DNA of 64,000 nucleotides. Origin: JAFLBI01 sp964616465. Lineage in GTDB: Bacteria; Bacteroidota; Bacteroidia; Chitinophagales; Chitinophagaceae. This document shows positions 26,211 to 35,127 of the stretch, piece by piece. The stretch spans positions 83,401-147,400 of the forward strand of contig CAZTTO010000008.1 in assembly GCA_964616465.1 (NCBI GenBank), written 5' to 3'. Within the stretch, counting starts at the first letter, position 1. Every line of letters begins with the position of its first letter. The notes under the pieces were generated by a model. The model was given only the letters and a program-made list of their open reading frames with translations, had not been told where the DNA came from and did not search any database. Position numbers and translations under genes: made by a program.

Positions 26211-27008
26211 ATGTTTAAGAAAATAGTTTTATCGTTGATCCTTGTATTGGGTGCATTCAGCCTCACTACTATGGCTCAAAAAAGTAAAGCAAAAAGAGTT
26301 GAGCCTTTATATTGGATTAATCCTAATAACTTCATTTACAGTGAATTAAATAATCCAAAGCACATGAAGTTGCCAAAAATTACTTTGGCAGATTCTGATG
26401 GTGATGGTGTAACTGATCAATTTGATCTTGAGCCAAATACACCAGCTGGAGCTCCAGTTGATACACACGGTGTTGCTAAAGATACTGATGGCGATGGAGT
26501 ACCTGACTACAAGGATAAAGAGTTGTTAACTCCACAAAAGTGTTTCCCTGTAAACAGTGATGGTATTGGTAACTGTCCAGAGCCTTCTTGCTGCACAGAA
26601 ATCAAAGAAATGTTAGGTGGTGGTAACGCTGCTAATTGGAAGGATCGCAAGAAAGCGGAATGTACAATCGCTGCTTTACCTAGCATCCAGTTCAAAAACA
26701 ATGCTGTTCTTTCTGCAAACGCAATTACTGCACTTAACGCAGTTGCTGCTCAGTTGAATGCAAATCCTGATTGTAAAGTACGTGTAATTGGTTACGGCGC
26801 TTCTAGCAAACTTGCTCAGCAAAATAGCTGGGAAAGAGTGAATGCTGTTATTAAATACTTAGTTGAAAGACAAGGTATTGCTGAAAGCCGCTTCATCTTT
26901 ACTTATGGACAGAATGGTGATGCTAACGTGGTTGATCTTCAAGGTACTACAGATGAAGGTCCAAACACAGTTCCTGCACCACATCCAAATTTGCGTAAAA
27001 AAGGATAA
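26211..27008 (+). CDS. OmpA-family protein with thrombospondin type 3-like calcium repeats
   Basis: 265 residues. A signal peptide (1-22) is followed by two Asp-rich calcium-binding repeats (DSDGDGVTDQFD and DTDGDGVPDYKD, about residues 62-103), a Cys-containing segment ending CCTEI, and a C-terminal OmpA-like peptidoglycan-binding domain (about 150-255: LPSIQFKNNA, VRVIGYG, NSWERVNAVIKYLVE). It links the outer membrane to the cell wall. It follows a barrel-protein gene and ends at a strong terminator. Confidence 0.88.
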   Translation: MFKKIVLSLILVLGAFSLTTMAQKSKAKRVEPLYWINPNNFIYSELNNPKHMKLPKITLADSDGDGVTDQFDLEPNTPAGAPVDTHGVAKDTDGDGVPDYKDKELLTPQKCFPVNSDGIGNCPEPSCCTEIKEMLGGGNAANWKDRKKAECTIAALPSIQFKNNAVLSANAITALNAVAAQLNANPDCKVRVIGYGASSKLAQQNSWERVNAVIKYLVERQGIAESRFIFTYGQNGDANVVDLQGTTDEGPNTVPAPHPNLRKKG

Positions 27009-27030
27009 ATTTTATCTAAATACTTCAAGT

Positions 27031-27056
27031 AAAGGGATCCATAAGGATCCCTTTAT
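27031..27056 (+). terminator. Intrinsic terminator
   Basis: AAAGGGATCC-ATAA-GGATCCCTTT followed by ATT, just after the OmpA-family gene. Confidence 0.85.
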
Positions 27057-27132
27057 TGCATTATAATGAGTCTAGCTTTTGCGCCCTATTTGCTGATTTT
27101 AATTTTAACGACTCAAAGTCTAGAAAAAGAAT

Positions 27133-27140
27133 TAATTTTG
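27133..27140 (+). promoter_or_regulatory. -7 box TAATTTTG of bamD
   Basis: Exact TAnnTTTG match, only 8 nt before the bamD ATG at 27149, implying a very short leader. Confidence 0.6.
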
Positions 27141-27148
27141 CGCACTTT

Positions 27149-27946
27149 ATGGTAAGGTTTTTAATCATTTCACTGGTTTCTTTTCTCTTGGTCTCTTGCA
27201 ACAACAAGTTTAATAAGGTGTTGAAGAGCAAGGATTTCGACTATAAGTACAACATGGCCGAACAATATTATAAGGAGAAAAAGTACGACAAGGCCCAGAT
27301 CTTATTTGAAGAACTTTTCCCGTATGTTAAAGGATCGGCTAGATACGAAGACATGTACTACAAATTTGCATATTCCTATTACTATGAGAAGGAATATCCA
27401 AATGCTGAAAACTTATTTAAAACATTTGTAGAACAGTTTCCTAATAGTGCAAAGGCTGAGGAGTGTGATTATATGCGGGCGTATTGTTTTTATAAGCAAT
27501 CACCGCGCGTAGAACTTGATCAAACAAATACACAAAGAGCAGCAGCACTTATGCAGGCTTTTATAAATACACACCCAACCTCCCCTAGAGTTAAGGAAGC
27601 CTACCAAATTATAGAATCTTGTAGAGAGAAACTTGAGCTAAAGGAATTTAGAGGTGCAGAATTGTACTATAATCTAGGCTTTTTTAAGGCTGCGGCAATT
27701 GCTTTTTCTAGTATTTACGAAAACTATCCAGACTCAAAAAGGGCTGATGAGTATAAGTTATTGGCAATTAGGTCGTATTTTCGATATGCACAAATGAGCT
27801 ATGAAGAAAAGCAAGCAGAAAGATTTGAAAAAGTAGTAAATGAGTGTGATGAATTTTCTGATAGATTCTCTGATAGTAAATTCCTAGAAGAAGTCAATAA
27901 AATAAAAGCCAATTCAAATCAATTTTTCAAAAAAGATAAAAAATGA
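27149..27946 (+). CDS. bamD: Outer-membrane assembly lipoprotein BamD
   Basis: 265 residues from ATG 27149, placing a lipoprotein signal at the N-terminus (LVSFLLVSC, lipobox Cys17). Five TPR-like helical repeats follow (EQYYKEKKYDKAQILFEEL, AYSYYYEKEYPNAENLFKTFVEQFP). BamD is the periplasmic lipoprotein that helps BamA insert barrels. The stop overlaps the next start as ATGA, so it is coupled to the RNA polymerase omega gene, an order common in Bacteroidota. Confidence 0.92.
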   Translation: MVRFLIISLVSFLLVSCNNKFNKVLKSKDFDYKYNMAEQYYKEKKYDKAQILFEELFPYVKGSARYEDMYYKFAYSYYYEKEYPNAENLFKTFVEQFPNSAKAEECDYMRAYCFYKQSPRVELDQTNTQRAAALMQAFINTHPTSPRVKEAYQIIESCREKLELKEFRGAELYYNLGFFKAAAIAFSSIYENYPDSKRADEYKLLAIRSYFRYAQMSYEEKQAERFEKVVNECDEFSDRFSDSKFLEEVNKIKANSNQFFKKDKK

Positions 27947-28284
27947 GCAAACTAAGACGCCAAATTAACCCTAATACCACTAACGTGGTAGAAACGCGTA
28001 ACCTCGCTAGTTTAAAGGCTGTAACAGGCAATTTATATGAGTCAATTTCAATTATTGGGAGAAGAGCTAATCAAATTAATGTTACCCTAAAAGAAGAGTT
28101 ACATAATAAGTTAGAAGAGTTTGCTACTAGTACCGACAATTTGGAAGAGGTACATGAAAACAAAGAGCAAATTGAAATTTCTAAAGCTTATGAGCGTATG
28201 CCTAATCCGGCAATTCTTGCTACTCAGGAGTTCATCGACAGCAAAATTTACTACCGCAAAAACGATACTGATTTATTTAGATAG
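27943..28284 (+). CDS. rpoZ: DNA-directed RNA polymerase omega subunit (Bacteroidota form)
   Basis: 113 residues with the Rpb6/omega core: SISIIGRRANQINVTLKEEL and KAYERMPNPAILATQEFI. It has a longer N- and C-terminus than the E. coli protein, as usual in Bacteroidota. It stabilises beta' in the polymerase. ATGA overlap with bamD; a strong terminator follows. Confidence 0.88.
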   Translation: MSKLRRQINPNTTNVVETRNLASLKAVTGNLYESISIIGRRANQINVTLKEELHNKLEEFATSTDNLEEVHENKEQIEISKAYERMPNPAILATQEFIDSKIYYRKNDTDLFR

Positions 28285-28310
28285 GCGTACATTAAACATA
28301 TATTTATGAA

Positions 28311-28338
28311 ACGACAGTGCTTACACTGTCGTTTTTTG
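28311..28338 (+). terminator. Intrinsic terminator after rpoZ
   Basis: ACGACAGTG-CTTA-CACTGTCGT followed by TTTTT. It lies inside the open frame that leads into coaBC, so the ATG at 28306 cannot be a useful coaBC start. Confidence 0.9.
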
Positions 28339-28365
28339 TTTTACTTTGATTTAAACTTTGTTCGT

Positions 28366-29565
28366 TTGGAGGGGAAAAAAATATTAATTGGTATAACTGG
28401 CAGCATTGCTGCTTATAAAATCATTTTATTAGTAAGATTGTTAACAAAAGCAGGTGCTGAAGTACAGGTTGTTATGACTCAATCAGCTACTCAATTTGTT
28501 TCCCCTTTAGTGTTGTCTACTCTCACAAGAAAACCTGTTTTAACAGACCTTTCTTCTGCAAATGAATGGGCTAACCATGTTATGCTAGGAAGATGGGCCG
28601 ACTATATGCTCATAGCGCCCCTCAGCTGTAATACTTTATCTAAAATGTCTCATGGCATATGTGATAATTTACTCTTAGCTGTTTACTTATCGGCTACTTG
28701 TAAAGTTGCAGTAGCACCTGCAATGGATGAAGATATGTGGCTACATGCTACCACAAAGGAAAATATAAAGAGATTGCAATTGCAAAATGTGGAGGTGATA
28801 GATGTAGATTCTGGTAGTCTTGCAAGCGGATTATCTGGAGAAGGAAGAATGGCAGAACCAGAGTCATTATTTTCTTTTTTAAAACAACAACTGTATCAAA
28901 CAAAAATTTTAAAAAATAAAAGGGTTCTAATTACGGCTGGACCAACTTATGAGCATTTAGATCCGGTTCGCTTCATTGGCAATTTCAGCAGTGGGAAAAT
29001 GGGGATTGCATTGGCAGAAGCTTTTTTCCTGGCAGGGGCCGAAGTACATATGGTGCTTGGTCCAACTAATCTAAGACCAAATTTTGCTGGTATTAAAATT
29101 TACCCTGTTGTATCTGCAATGGAAATGTATGATCAAGTTATGCAATTATCTGGTCAAACAGATTTATTTGTTATGAGCGCTGCTGTGGCAGATTATAAAC
29201 CAAAAGAGGTTTTAACACATAAACATAAAAAGAACAGTGGGGATCTAAAAATTGAACTTGAAATAAATCCTGATATCTTACAAACAGTTGGACAGCAAAA
29301 AAGTAAAGATCAATATGTAGTTGGTTTTGCACTTGAAACAGAGCACGCAAAAGAAAATGCAAAGAAAAAACTTCAAAGCAAAAATGCAGATTGCATTATA
29401 TTAAATTCATTAGAGCATCCTGAAGCTGGATTTGGAAAGGATACAAATAAAGTAAGTATTTTATTTGCCAAAGGTCATGAATTAGATTTTCCAGTTAAAT
29501 CGAAAACTGATCTCGCCGCAGATATTGTTTTATGTATTTCAAAGGAACTACCTCATGCGAATTGA
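28366..29565 (+). CDS. coaBC: Bifunctional phosphopantothenoylcysteine decarboxylase / phosphopantothenate-cysteine ligase
   Basis: About 399 residues from TTG 28366; the frame also contains ATG 28306, but that lies in the rpoZ terminator. The decarboxylase half (CoaC, about 1-185) has GITGSIAAYK, the active-site His region NEWANHVMLGRWAD and PAMDEDMW. The ligase half (CoaB, about 186-399) has ITAGPTYEHLDPVRFI, SGKMG and AAVADYKP. The enzyme makes 4'-phosphopantetheine for CoA. The DUF4835-like gene overlaps the 3' end by 11 nt. Confidence 0.93.
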   Translation: MEGKKILIGITGSIAAYKIILLVRLLTKAGAEVQVVMTQSATQFVSPLVLSTLTRKPVLTDLSSANEWANHVMLGRWADYMLIAPLSCNTLSKMSHGICDNLLLAVYLSATCKVAVAPAMDEDMWLHATTKENIKRLQLQNVEVIDVDSGSLASGLSGEGRMAEPESLFSFLKQQLYQTKILKNKRVLITAGPTYEHLDPVRFIGNFSSGKMGIALAEAFFLAGAEVHMVLGPTNLRPNFAGIKIYPVVSAMEMYDQVMQLSGQTDLFVMSAAVADYKPKEVLTHKHKKNSGDLKIELEINPDILQTVGQQKSKDQYVVGFALETEHAKENAKKKLQSKNADCIILNSLEHPEAGFGKDTNKVSILFAKGHELDFPVKSKTDLAADIVLCISKELPHAN

Positions 29566-30481
29566 CAAATACCTGATTTTATTTATTTTTTCGTTGTTTT
29601 CGATTGCTTTTGTCGAGGCGCAGGAGGTTCAGGCTCGGGTTTCAGTTCTTTCACAGCGTGTAAGTACAACTGTTGACAGAAAAGTATTTCAAACATTACA
29701 AAATCAGTTAAACACTTTTATTAATAATAGAAAATGGACAAATGACAAATTTGGAAATCAAGAGCGTATAGAGTGTAGTTTTATTATTAACATAGAATCC
29801 ATGACTGAGCAAAATGTTTTTAAAGCAAGCTTAACAATTCAAGCAGCTCGTCCGGTTTTTAACACTAGTTATAAAGCGCCTCTTATAAATTTTCAAGATC
29901 CAGACTTACTTTTTAAATACCAAGAATTTCAGCCTATTGAGTTCAACGATAATAGGGTTCAGGGCTCTGATCCTTTAGCAGCCAACTTAACAGCAACTTT
30001 GGCATTTTGGATATATATAATTTTAGGAATGGACTATGACTCATTTTCCCCAAAAGGCGGTGAGGCTTACTTTCAAAAAGCTTTGAGCATAGTAAATAAT
30101 GCACCTGAGGCTAGAGGTATAAGTGGATGGCGAGTTTTTGACGGACTCCGCAATAGGTATTTTCTTGCCGAAAACTTAACAAATACAAGATTTAATATTG
30201 TACATGATGTTATTTATGGCTACTACCGATCGGGTTTAGATCAAATGTATGAATCCGAAGATCAAGCAAGAAAGAATACATTACAAGCATTAAGTCAGCT
30301 TTTTTCTTTTAATAAGGAAAATCCAAATACCATGTTCGTTCAGTTCTTTATGCAGGGAAAATTTCAAGAATTAAGTGGTATGTTTAAAAAAGCAGGTCCA
30401 CCTGAAAAATCAAGGGCTATTGAGTTATTAACTGCTTTGGATATTGTTCAGGCTGTAGCTTATAAACTAGCATTAAAATGA
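29555..30481 (+). CDS. DUF4835-type exported protein
   Basis: 308 residues from ATG 29555. Signal peptide (about 1-23, ending VEAQE). The body carries features I recall for DUF4835: VSTTVDRKVFQTLQNQLNTF, a RIECSFIINI strand, and FWIYIILGMDYDSFSPKGG. The place after coaBC is typical in Bacteroidota. Role unknown, probably envelope. The start overlaps coaBC by 11 nt and the stop overlaps the next start by 4 nt, so these genes are one transcript. Confidence 0.8.
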   Translation: MRIDKYLILFIFSLFSIAFVEAQEVQARVSVLSQRVSTTVDRKVFQTLQNQLNTFINNRKWTNDKFGNQERIECSFIINIESMTEQNVFKASLTIQAARPVFNTSYKAPLINFQDPDLLFKYQEFQPIEFNDNRVQGSDPLAANLTATLAFWIYIILGMDYDSFSPKGGEAYFQKALSIVNNAPEARGISGWRVFDGLRNRYFLAENLTNTRFNIVHDVIYGYYRSGLDQMYESEDQARKNTLQALSQLFSFNKENPNTMFVQFFMQGKFQELSGMFKKAGPPEKSRAIELLTALDIVQAVAYKLALK

Positions 30482-30828
30482 AGTATATTTTCATAGGAAT
30501 ACTTTTGTTCCAAATTGTTTCTTGCAGTAGCTCAAATCCCAAGGAAATCGTGCCTCTTGATCAAATGAAAAAGATTATGTGGGATCTCAGTGTTAGCGAT
30601 GAATTAAGGATGTATCGGCTGCAAATGGATACCATACCCATTGATAAGGATACAACTTATAAGAAACAATATGCAGCCATCTTTTTTCATCATAATGTTT
30701 CAGTAGATCAATTTTATGCTTCATTGGCATATTATAAGAAAGACCCGCTTTTGTTTAGACAGTTAGTTGACTCTGTTTCTGCTTACGGAAATAGAATAAA
30801 AAATGAATCAGCGAAAATTTCGCAATAG
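30478..30828 (+). CDS. DUF4296-type lipoprotein
   Basis: 116 residues. Lipobox FQIVSCSS (Cys16) after a short hydrophobic signal. The body is helical, with VPLDQMKKIMWDLSVSDE and FYASLAYYKKDP, as in DUF4296 proteins of Bacteroidota. It is likely anchored to a membrane facing the periplasm. The function is not known. ATGA overlap with the previous gene. Confidence 0.78.
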   Translation: MKYIFIGILLFQIVSCSSSNPKEIVPLDQMKKIMWDLSVSDELRMYRLQMDTIPIDKDTTYKKQYAAIFFHHNVSVDQFYASLAYYKKDPLLFRQLVDSVSAYGNRIKNESAKISQ

Positions 30829-30832
30829 TACC

Positions 30833-30840
30833 TACATTTG
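30833..30840 (+). promoter_or_regulatory. -7 box TACATTTG
   Basis: Exact TAnnTTTG, 16 nt before the CoA-transferase subunit A start at 30857. Confidence 0.6.
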
Positions 30841-30856
30841 CTCAACTTAAATTTTT

Positions 30857-31549
30857 ATGAATAAAGTTTATTCTTCCGCAAAAGAAGCTATTCATGATAT
30901 ACCTAATGGAGCTACCCTCATGTTAGGTGGGTTTGGATTGAATGGTATTCCAGAAAATTGTATTCAAGCACTTGTTGAAAAAGGGGTAAATCAGCTCACT
31001 TGTATTTCCAATAATGCAGGAGTAGATGATTTTGGATTAGGTCTGCTACTAAAAACCAAGCAGATCAAAAAAATGATGAGTAGCTACGTTGGTGAGAATG
31101 CTGAATTTGAAAGACAATTGCTCAGCGGAGAGCTAGAAGTTGATTTAATTCCTCAAGGAACTTTAGCTACACGTATTCAAATGGCAGGTATGGGTATACC
31201 CGCATTTTATACGCCAGCTGGAATTGGAACAGAAGTGGCAGATGGAAAGGAAGTTCGCCTTTTTGATGGAAAAGAATACTTAATGGAATATGCGCTACAT
31301 GCCGATTTTGCAATTGTAAAAGCATGGAAAGGTGATAAACTTGGTAACCTTATTTTCAGAAAAACTACCCGAAACTTCTCTACCTCTATGGCAAAAGCTG
31401 GTACAATTACTATTGCAGAAGTAGAAGAGTTGGTTGAACCTGGTGAGTTGGATGCAGACCATATTCATGTTGCTGGAGTATATGTTCATCGTATATTCCA
31501 AGGCTCAGGTTATGAAAAGAGAATTGAAAGAAGAACCACTTCAAAATAA
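30857..31549 (+). CDS. 3-oxoacid CoA-transferase subunit A
   Basis: 230 residues of the class I CoA-transferase alpha type: LMLGGFGLNGIPENCI, SNNAG, ELEVDLIPQGTLATRI, GTEVADGKEVRLFDGKEY. With subunit B it moves CoA between succinyl-CoA or acetyl-CoA and acetoacetate or other short acids. Subunit B begins 5 nt downstream. scoA and atoD types cannot be told apart here. Confidence 0.92.
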   Translation: MNKVYSSAKEAIHDIPNGATLMLGGFGLNGIPENCIQALVEKGVNQLTCISNNAGVDDFGLGLLLKTKQIKKMMSSYVGENAEFERQLLSGELEVDLIPQGTLATRIQMAGMGIPAFYTPAGIGTEVADGKEVRLFDGKEYLMEYALHADFAIVKAWKGDKLGNLIFRKTTRNFSTSMAKAGTITIAEVEELVEPGELDADHIHVAGVYVHRIFQGSGYEKRIERRTTSK

Positions 31550-31554
31550 TTTAT

Positions 31555-32214
31555 ATGGCACTAGATAAATTCGGAATTGCAAAGCGCATTGCTAAAGAAT
31601 TAAAGGATGGTATGTATGTTAATTTAGGAATTGGAATACCAACCTTGGTGTCTAATTATATTCCAAAGGGTATGACTGTTATTTTCCAAAGTGAAAATGG
31701 AATTTTGGGAATGGGCCCTTACCCTTCAGAAAAGGAGGTAGATGCCGACTTGATAAATGCAGGTAAAGAAACAGTTACAATCATCCCTGGCGGGGTTTTT
31801 TTTGATAGTGCAGAAAGCTTTGGAATGATACGTGCAGGAAAAATTGACTTAACTGTTTTGGGAGCAATGGAAGTTAGTGAACAAGGTGATATTGCAAATT
31901 GGAAAATTCCTGGCAAAATGGTGAAGGGAATGGGAGGAGCAATGGACTTGGTAGCTAGTGCTAAAAATATCATAGTTGCTATGATGCATACGAATCCAAA
32001 AGGTGAGAGCAAACTGCTACCTCAATGTACATTGCCTTTAACAGGGAAAAAATGCGTTAAAAAAATTGTTACAGAACTTGCTGTCCTAGATGTAACAGAA
32101 AATGGATTTTTGCTTTTGGAAAGAGCACCCGGTGTTACAGTAGATGAAATACAGCAAAAAACAGCTGGAAAATTGATTATTCCTTCGGAAGTTCCTGAAA
32201 TGGTAATTGATTAA
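31555..32214 (+). CDS. 3-oxoacid CoA-transferase subunit B
   Basis: 219 residues. The catalytic Glu is in SENGILGMGP, with GIGIPTLVSNYIP and the PGKMVKGMGGAMDLV region typical of the beta subunit. It forms a heteromer with the product of the gene 5 nt upstream and carries the enzyme-CoA thioester. Confidence 0.93.
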   Translation: MALDKFGIAKRIAKELKDGMYVNLGIGIPTLVSNYIPKGMTVIFQSENGILGMGPYPSEKEVDADLINAGKETVTIIPGGVFFDSAESFGMIRAGKIDLTVLGAMEVSEQGDIANWKIPGKMVKGMGGAMDLVASAKNIIVAMMHTNPKGESKLLPQCTLPLTGKKCVKKIVTELAVLDVTENGFLLLERAPGVTVDEIQQKTAGKLIIPSEVPEMVID

Positions 32215-32258
32215 TCTGGCGGTTATAGAATTTCACAGCTCAATTAAAATAATATTTT

Positions 32259-32732
32259 ATGGCAATAGCAATTGGACAACAAGCTCCTTCTTTCTCTTTG
32301 TTCGACACAGATAAGAACAAGGTTCAATTATCTGATTTTGCAGGTAAAAAAGTAGTTGTACTCTTTTTTCCTTTAGCCTTTACAGGTGTATGTACAACTG
32401 AACTATGTAACGTAAGAGACAATATTGCGCTCTATAACCAAACTAATGCAGTTGTTTTGGGTGTTTCAGTAGATAGCTTATTTACCTTAGATAAATTTAA
32501 AAAAGAGCAGAATCTTAATTTTCCTCTTTTAAGTGACTTCAATAAAGATGCTGCAAAAGCCTACGAAGTACTATATGATGTGTTTCCAGCTTTTGAAATG
32601 CAAGGAGTAAGCAAACGTGCTGCATTTGTAATAGACAGTAAGGGTACTATTCAATATGCTGAAGTTTGTCCAACTCCTGGTGATCTTCCAAACTTTGAAG
32701 CTATTCAAACAACTCTTGGACAGATTTCTTAA
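32259..32732 (+). CDS. Peroxiredoxin (AhpE/BCP-like)
   Basis: 157 residues, thioredoxin fold. The peroxidatic Cys is in PLAFTGVCTTELC; a second Cys lies five residues on, and another is in EVCPTPGD. DSLFTLDKFKKEQ and FPLLSDF fit AhpE-type enzymes. It reduces H2O2 and alkyl hydroperoxides in the cytosol. A terminator follows. Confidence 0.9.
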   Translation: MAIAIGQQAPSFSLFDTDKNKVQLSDFAGKKVVVLFFPLAFTGVCTTELCNVRDNIALYNQTNAVVLGVSVDSLFTLDKFKKEQNLNFPLLSDFNKDAAKAYEVLYDVFPAFEMQGVSKRAAFVIDSKGTIQYAEVCPTPGDLPNFEAIQTTLGQIS

Positions 32733-32756
32733 TAGAAATTATCCCATAATTCACTT

Positions 32757-32790
32757 GAAAAGCCCCCTATTTTAGAGGGCTTTTCATTTT
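32757..32790 (+). terminator. Intrinsic terminator
   Basis: GAAAAGCCC (32757-32765) pairs with GGGCTTTTC (32777-32785), followed by ATTTTG. Confidence 0.85.
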
Positions 32791-32817
32791 GTAATTAAGT
32801 TGTACCTTTATAAAACG

Positions 32818-33168
32818 ATGATTAAAATTGGACTTTTATTTTATGTAGGGTTGGCTTCAATAGCACTTTCTTTCTTTCCTTTCAATTGGGATGGGAAAAG
32901 TCAGTCTCAGCCCTCTTCTGTAAAAGTTCAAAAAATGTATCCTAACCCTGCTAATGCATATATTATTTTTGAAGTTGACCCTGCAATAGTAAATACACAC
33001 ACACTTTTTATTTGCAGTTTTATGGGAAAGAAAACCCATGATTTACAAATCCAGCAAAGCAAGATTACGGTTGACTTACAACAACAGCAACGCGGATTGT
33101 ATATTTATCAAATTAGGGATAAGTACAATCGTATTGTTGAGTCAGGTAAGTTTAATGTAATTAAATAA
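32818..33168 (+). CDS. Small protein consisting mainly of a T9SS sorting domain
   Basis: 116 residues from ATG 32818. An N-terminal hydrophobic segment (1-20) and a short linker lead into a T9SS type A domain: VQKMYPNPANAYIIFEV, SFMGKKTHDL, RGLYIYQIRD, GKFNVIK. Almost no cargo remains between signal and sorting domain, so it may be a remnant or a free sorting-domain protein. A TACCTTTA box just upstream is close to the -7 consensus. Confidence 0.75.
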   Translation: MIKIGLLFYVGLASIALSFFPFNWDGKSQSQPSSVKVQKMYPNPANAYIIFEVDPAIVNTHTLFICSFMGKKTHDLQIQQSKITVDLQQQQRGLYIYQIRDKYNRIVESGKFNVIK

Positions 33169-33179
33169 AGCTTTTCTAT

Positions 33180-34244
33180 TTATTCTACCCAATCGGCAAT
33201 AAATATATTCGTATCTCTGGTTCCTCCGTTGTTTCTGTTACTGCTAAAAACAATTTTCTTGCCATCATAGCTAAACATAGGAAAGGCATCAAATCCTTTA
33301 TCGCGACTCACTTTTTGCAAATTAGTTCCATTACCATCAATGGTATACATATTAAAAGGAAAACCTCTTTTATACTCATGGTTACTTGCAAAAATGATTC
33401 GTTTGCTATCTGGCATAAATGTGGGTGCCCAATTGGCTTGACCAAAGTAACTGATTTGTCTTGCATTGCTGCCATCTGCATCTGCAACCCAAATTTCCAT
33501 ATTGGTAGGCGCAACCAAGTTTTCTTTTAAAAGTGAATTGTACTCTTCTATCTCCTCTTTTGATTTAGGTCTACTAGCTCTCCAAATTATTTTGGTGCCA
33601 TCTGGACTAAACCATGCACCACCATCATATCCCAAAGTATGTGTTATCCTTTTTGTTTCTTTAGTTGCAAGGTTCATGATATATAATTCTAAATCGCCAT
33701 CTCTCATTGATGTAAAAACCATTGTTTTACCGTCGGGCGAAAGTGTAGGCTCAGCATCATACCCAGGAGTATTAGTTAGCTGTTCAACTATTACGCCATT
33801 GGTATCTGCCTTGAAAATATCATATGAGCTATACAATGGCCAAATGTATTTGTTACCATATTTAGCTCTATCTGGAACAGGTGGGCATTCATCGCCACCT
33901 AAATGTGTAGATGAATAAATAATGTGACCTCCATCTTTAGTAAAGAATCCGCAGGTTGTTCTGCCTTTACCAGAGCTAACTAATTTTGGAACAAATGGTT
34001 CATTAGGTGAGGTAGGCACTTTCCCAATAAACATTTGGTCGCACATAATACCTTCCTTTGGATTTGTTTTTTGAAAGATTAAATATTTGCCATCATAACT
34101 CCAATAAGCTTCTGCATTATCACCTCCAAAAGTCAATTGTCTAATATTCTTGAAATGTTTCTCATTAGCATATTGAATAGAATCTTGCTGCGCAAGGCAG
34201 GTTGTTGTAACTAAAGTTAAAAAGGAAAAAAGGGTTATTCTCAT
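33180..34244 (-). CDS. TolB-like WD40/PD40 beta-propeller exported protein
   Basis: 354 residues. Signal peptide (1-18, ending TTCLAQ). Repeated propeller blades of the type PTLSPDGKTMVFTSMRDGD, WFSPDGTKIIWRAS, FMPDSKRIIFASN and FSYDGKKIVFSSN. Several segments contain Cys residues. It is probably periplasmic. TolB-like, but not in a tol operon, so the role may be binding or carbohydrate-related. It is convergent with the T9SS small gene. Confidence 0.85.
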   Translation of the reverse strand: MRITLFSFLTLVTTTCLAQQDSIQYANEKHFKNIRQLTFGGDNAEAYWSYDGKYLIFQKTNPKEGIMCDQMFIGKVPTSPNEPFVPKLVSSGKGRTTCGFFTKDGGHIIYSSTHLGGDECPPVPDRAKYGNKYIWPLYSSYDIFKADTNGVIVEQLTNTPGYDAEPTLSPDGKTMVFTSMRDGDLELYIMNLATKETKRITHTLGYDGGAWFSPDGTKIIWRASRPKSKEEIEEYNSLLKENLVAPTNMEIWVADADGSNARQISYFGQANWAPTFMPDSKRIIFASNHEYKRGFPFNMYTIDGNGTNLQKVSRDKGFDAFPMFSYDGKKIVFSSNRNNGGTRDTNIFIADWVE

Positions 34245-34352
34245 GTTGTGAACTTTAAAGCTAAAATACGCAATTCAATTCGTTTACAGTGTCATGGCTA
34301 AGTCAGGAATGAGATACCTATAAATCCTTCATGGTAAACAGCAAATGATTCC

Positions 34353-34360
34353 TAGCTTTG
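34353..34360 (+). promoter_or_regulatory. -7 box TAGCTTTG of rpe
   Basis: Exact TAnnTTTG, 16 nt before the rpe ATG at 34377. Confidence 0.6.
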
Positions 34361-34376
34361 CCATTCAAATATTTAT

Positions 34377-35024
34377 ATGGCAATAGTAGCCCCTTCATTT
34401 TTAAGTGCGAATTTTCTTCAATTACAAGAAGAATGTGATAAGATTAATGCTAGTGAAGCTGAATGGTATCATCTAGATGTGATGGATGGTTCTTTTGTAC
34501 CGAATATTAGTTTTGGAATTCCAGTGATAGCAGCACTCAGAAAAGCAACCAAAAAAGTGCTTGATGTGCACTTAATGATAGTTGAACCGGAGAAGTATAT
34601 CACAGCTTTTGCTGATGCAGGTGCGAATGTATTAACGGTTCACTTGGAAGCTTCTGTTCATCTTCACAGAACCATTCAACAAATTAAACAACATGGAATG
34701 AAGGCAGGGGTGGCGCTAAATCCGCATACTTCAGTTAGTTTGTTACAAGATGTTATTGTTGATTTGGATTTGGTTTGTTTGATGAGTGTGAATCCAGGTT
34801 TTGGTGGACAAAAATTTATTGAAAGAACGTATCAAAAAGTGCGTGATTTAAAAGCTATGATTATTGATTCAGGAAGCCATTGCTTAATTGAAATTGATGG
34901 CGGTGTTACGCTAGATAATGCAAAGAAGTTAACAGATGCAGGAGCTGATGTTTTGGTTGCTGGTAATACTGTCTTTGCTTCACAAGATCCCCTAGAAACC
35001 ATTCGATTACTTAGATTGGCTTAA
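34377..35024 (+). CDS. rpe: Ribulose-phosphate 3-epimerase
   Basis: 215 residues, a TIM barrel with the family motifs APSFLSANF, HLDVMDGSFVPNISFG, LDVHLMI, VNPGFGGQKFI and EIDGGV. It interconverts ribulose-5-phosphate and xylulose-5-phosphate in the pentose phosphate pathway; the metal ligands His and Asp (HLDVMD, DVHLM, EIDGG) are present. Confidence 0.96.
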   Translation: MAIVAPSFLSANFLQLQEECDKINASEAEWYHLDVMDGSFVPNISFGIPVIAALRKATKKVLDVHLMIVEPEKYITAFADAGANVLTVHLEASVHLHRTIQQIKQHGMKAGVALNPHTSVSLLQDVIVDLDLVCLMSVNPGFGGQKFIERTYQKVRDLKAMIIDSGSHCLIEIDGGVTLDNAKKLTDAGADVLVAGNTVFASQDPLETIRLLRLA

Positions 35025-35127
35025 GGGCTGCATACATTCCTGAAATTCTATCCACACATGTGTATAATACTGTGTGCTTATTTTGCTTCAATTTGATTTA
35101 ATTTGGAATAGGAAGTTTATTAATTCA

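Noticed and set aside
27056..27148. N-terminal extension of BamD from an upstream TTG
   Set aside because: It would put 31 polar residues before the lipoprotein signal and include the promoter box at 27133.
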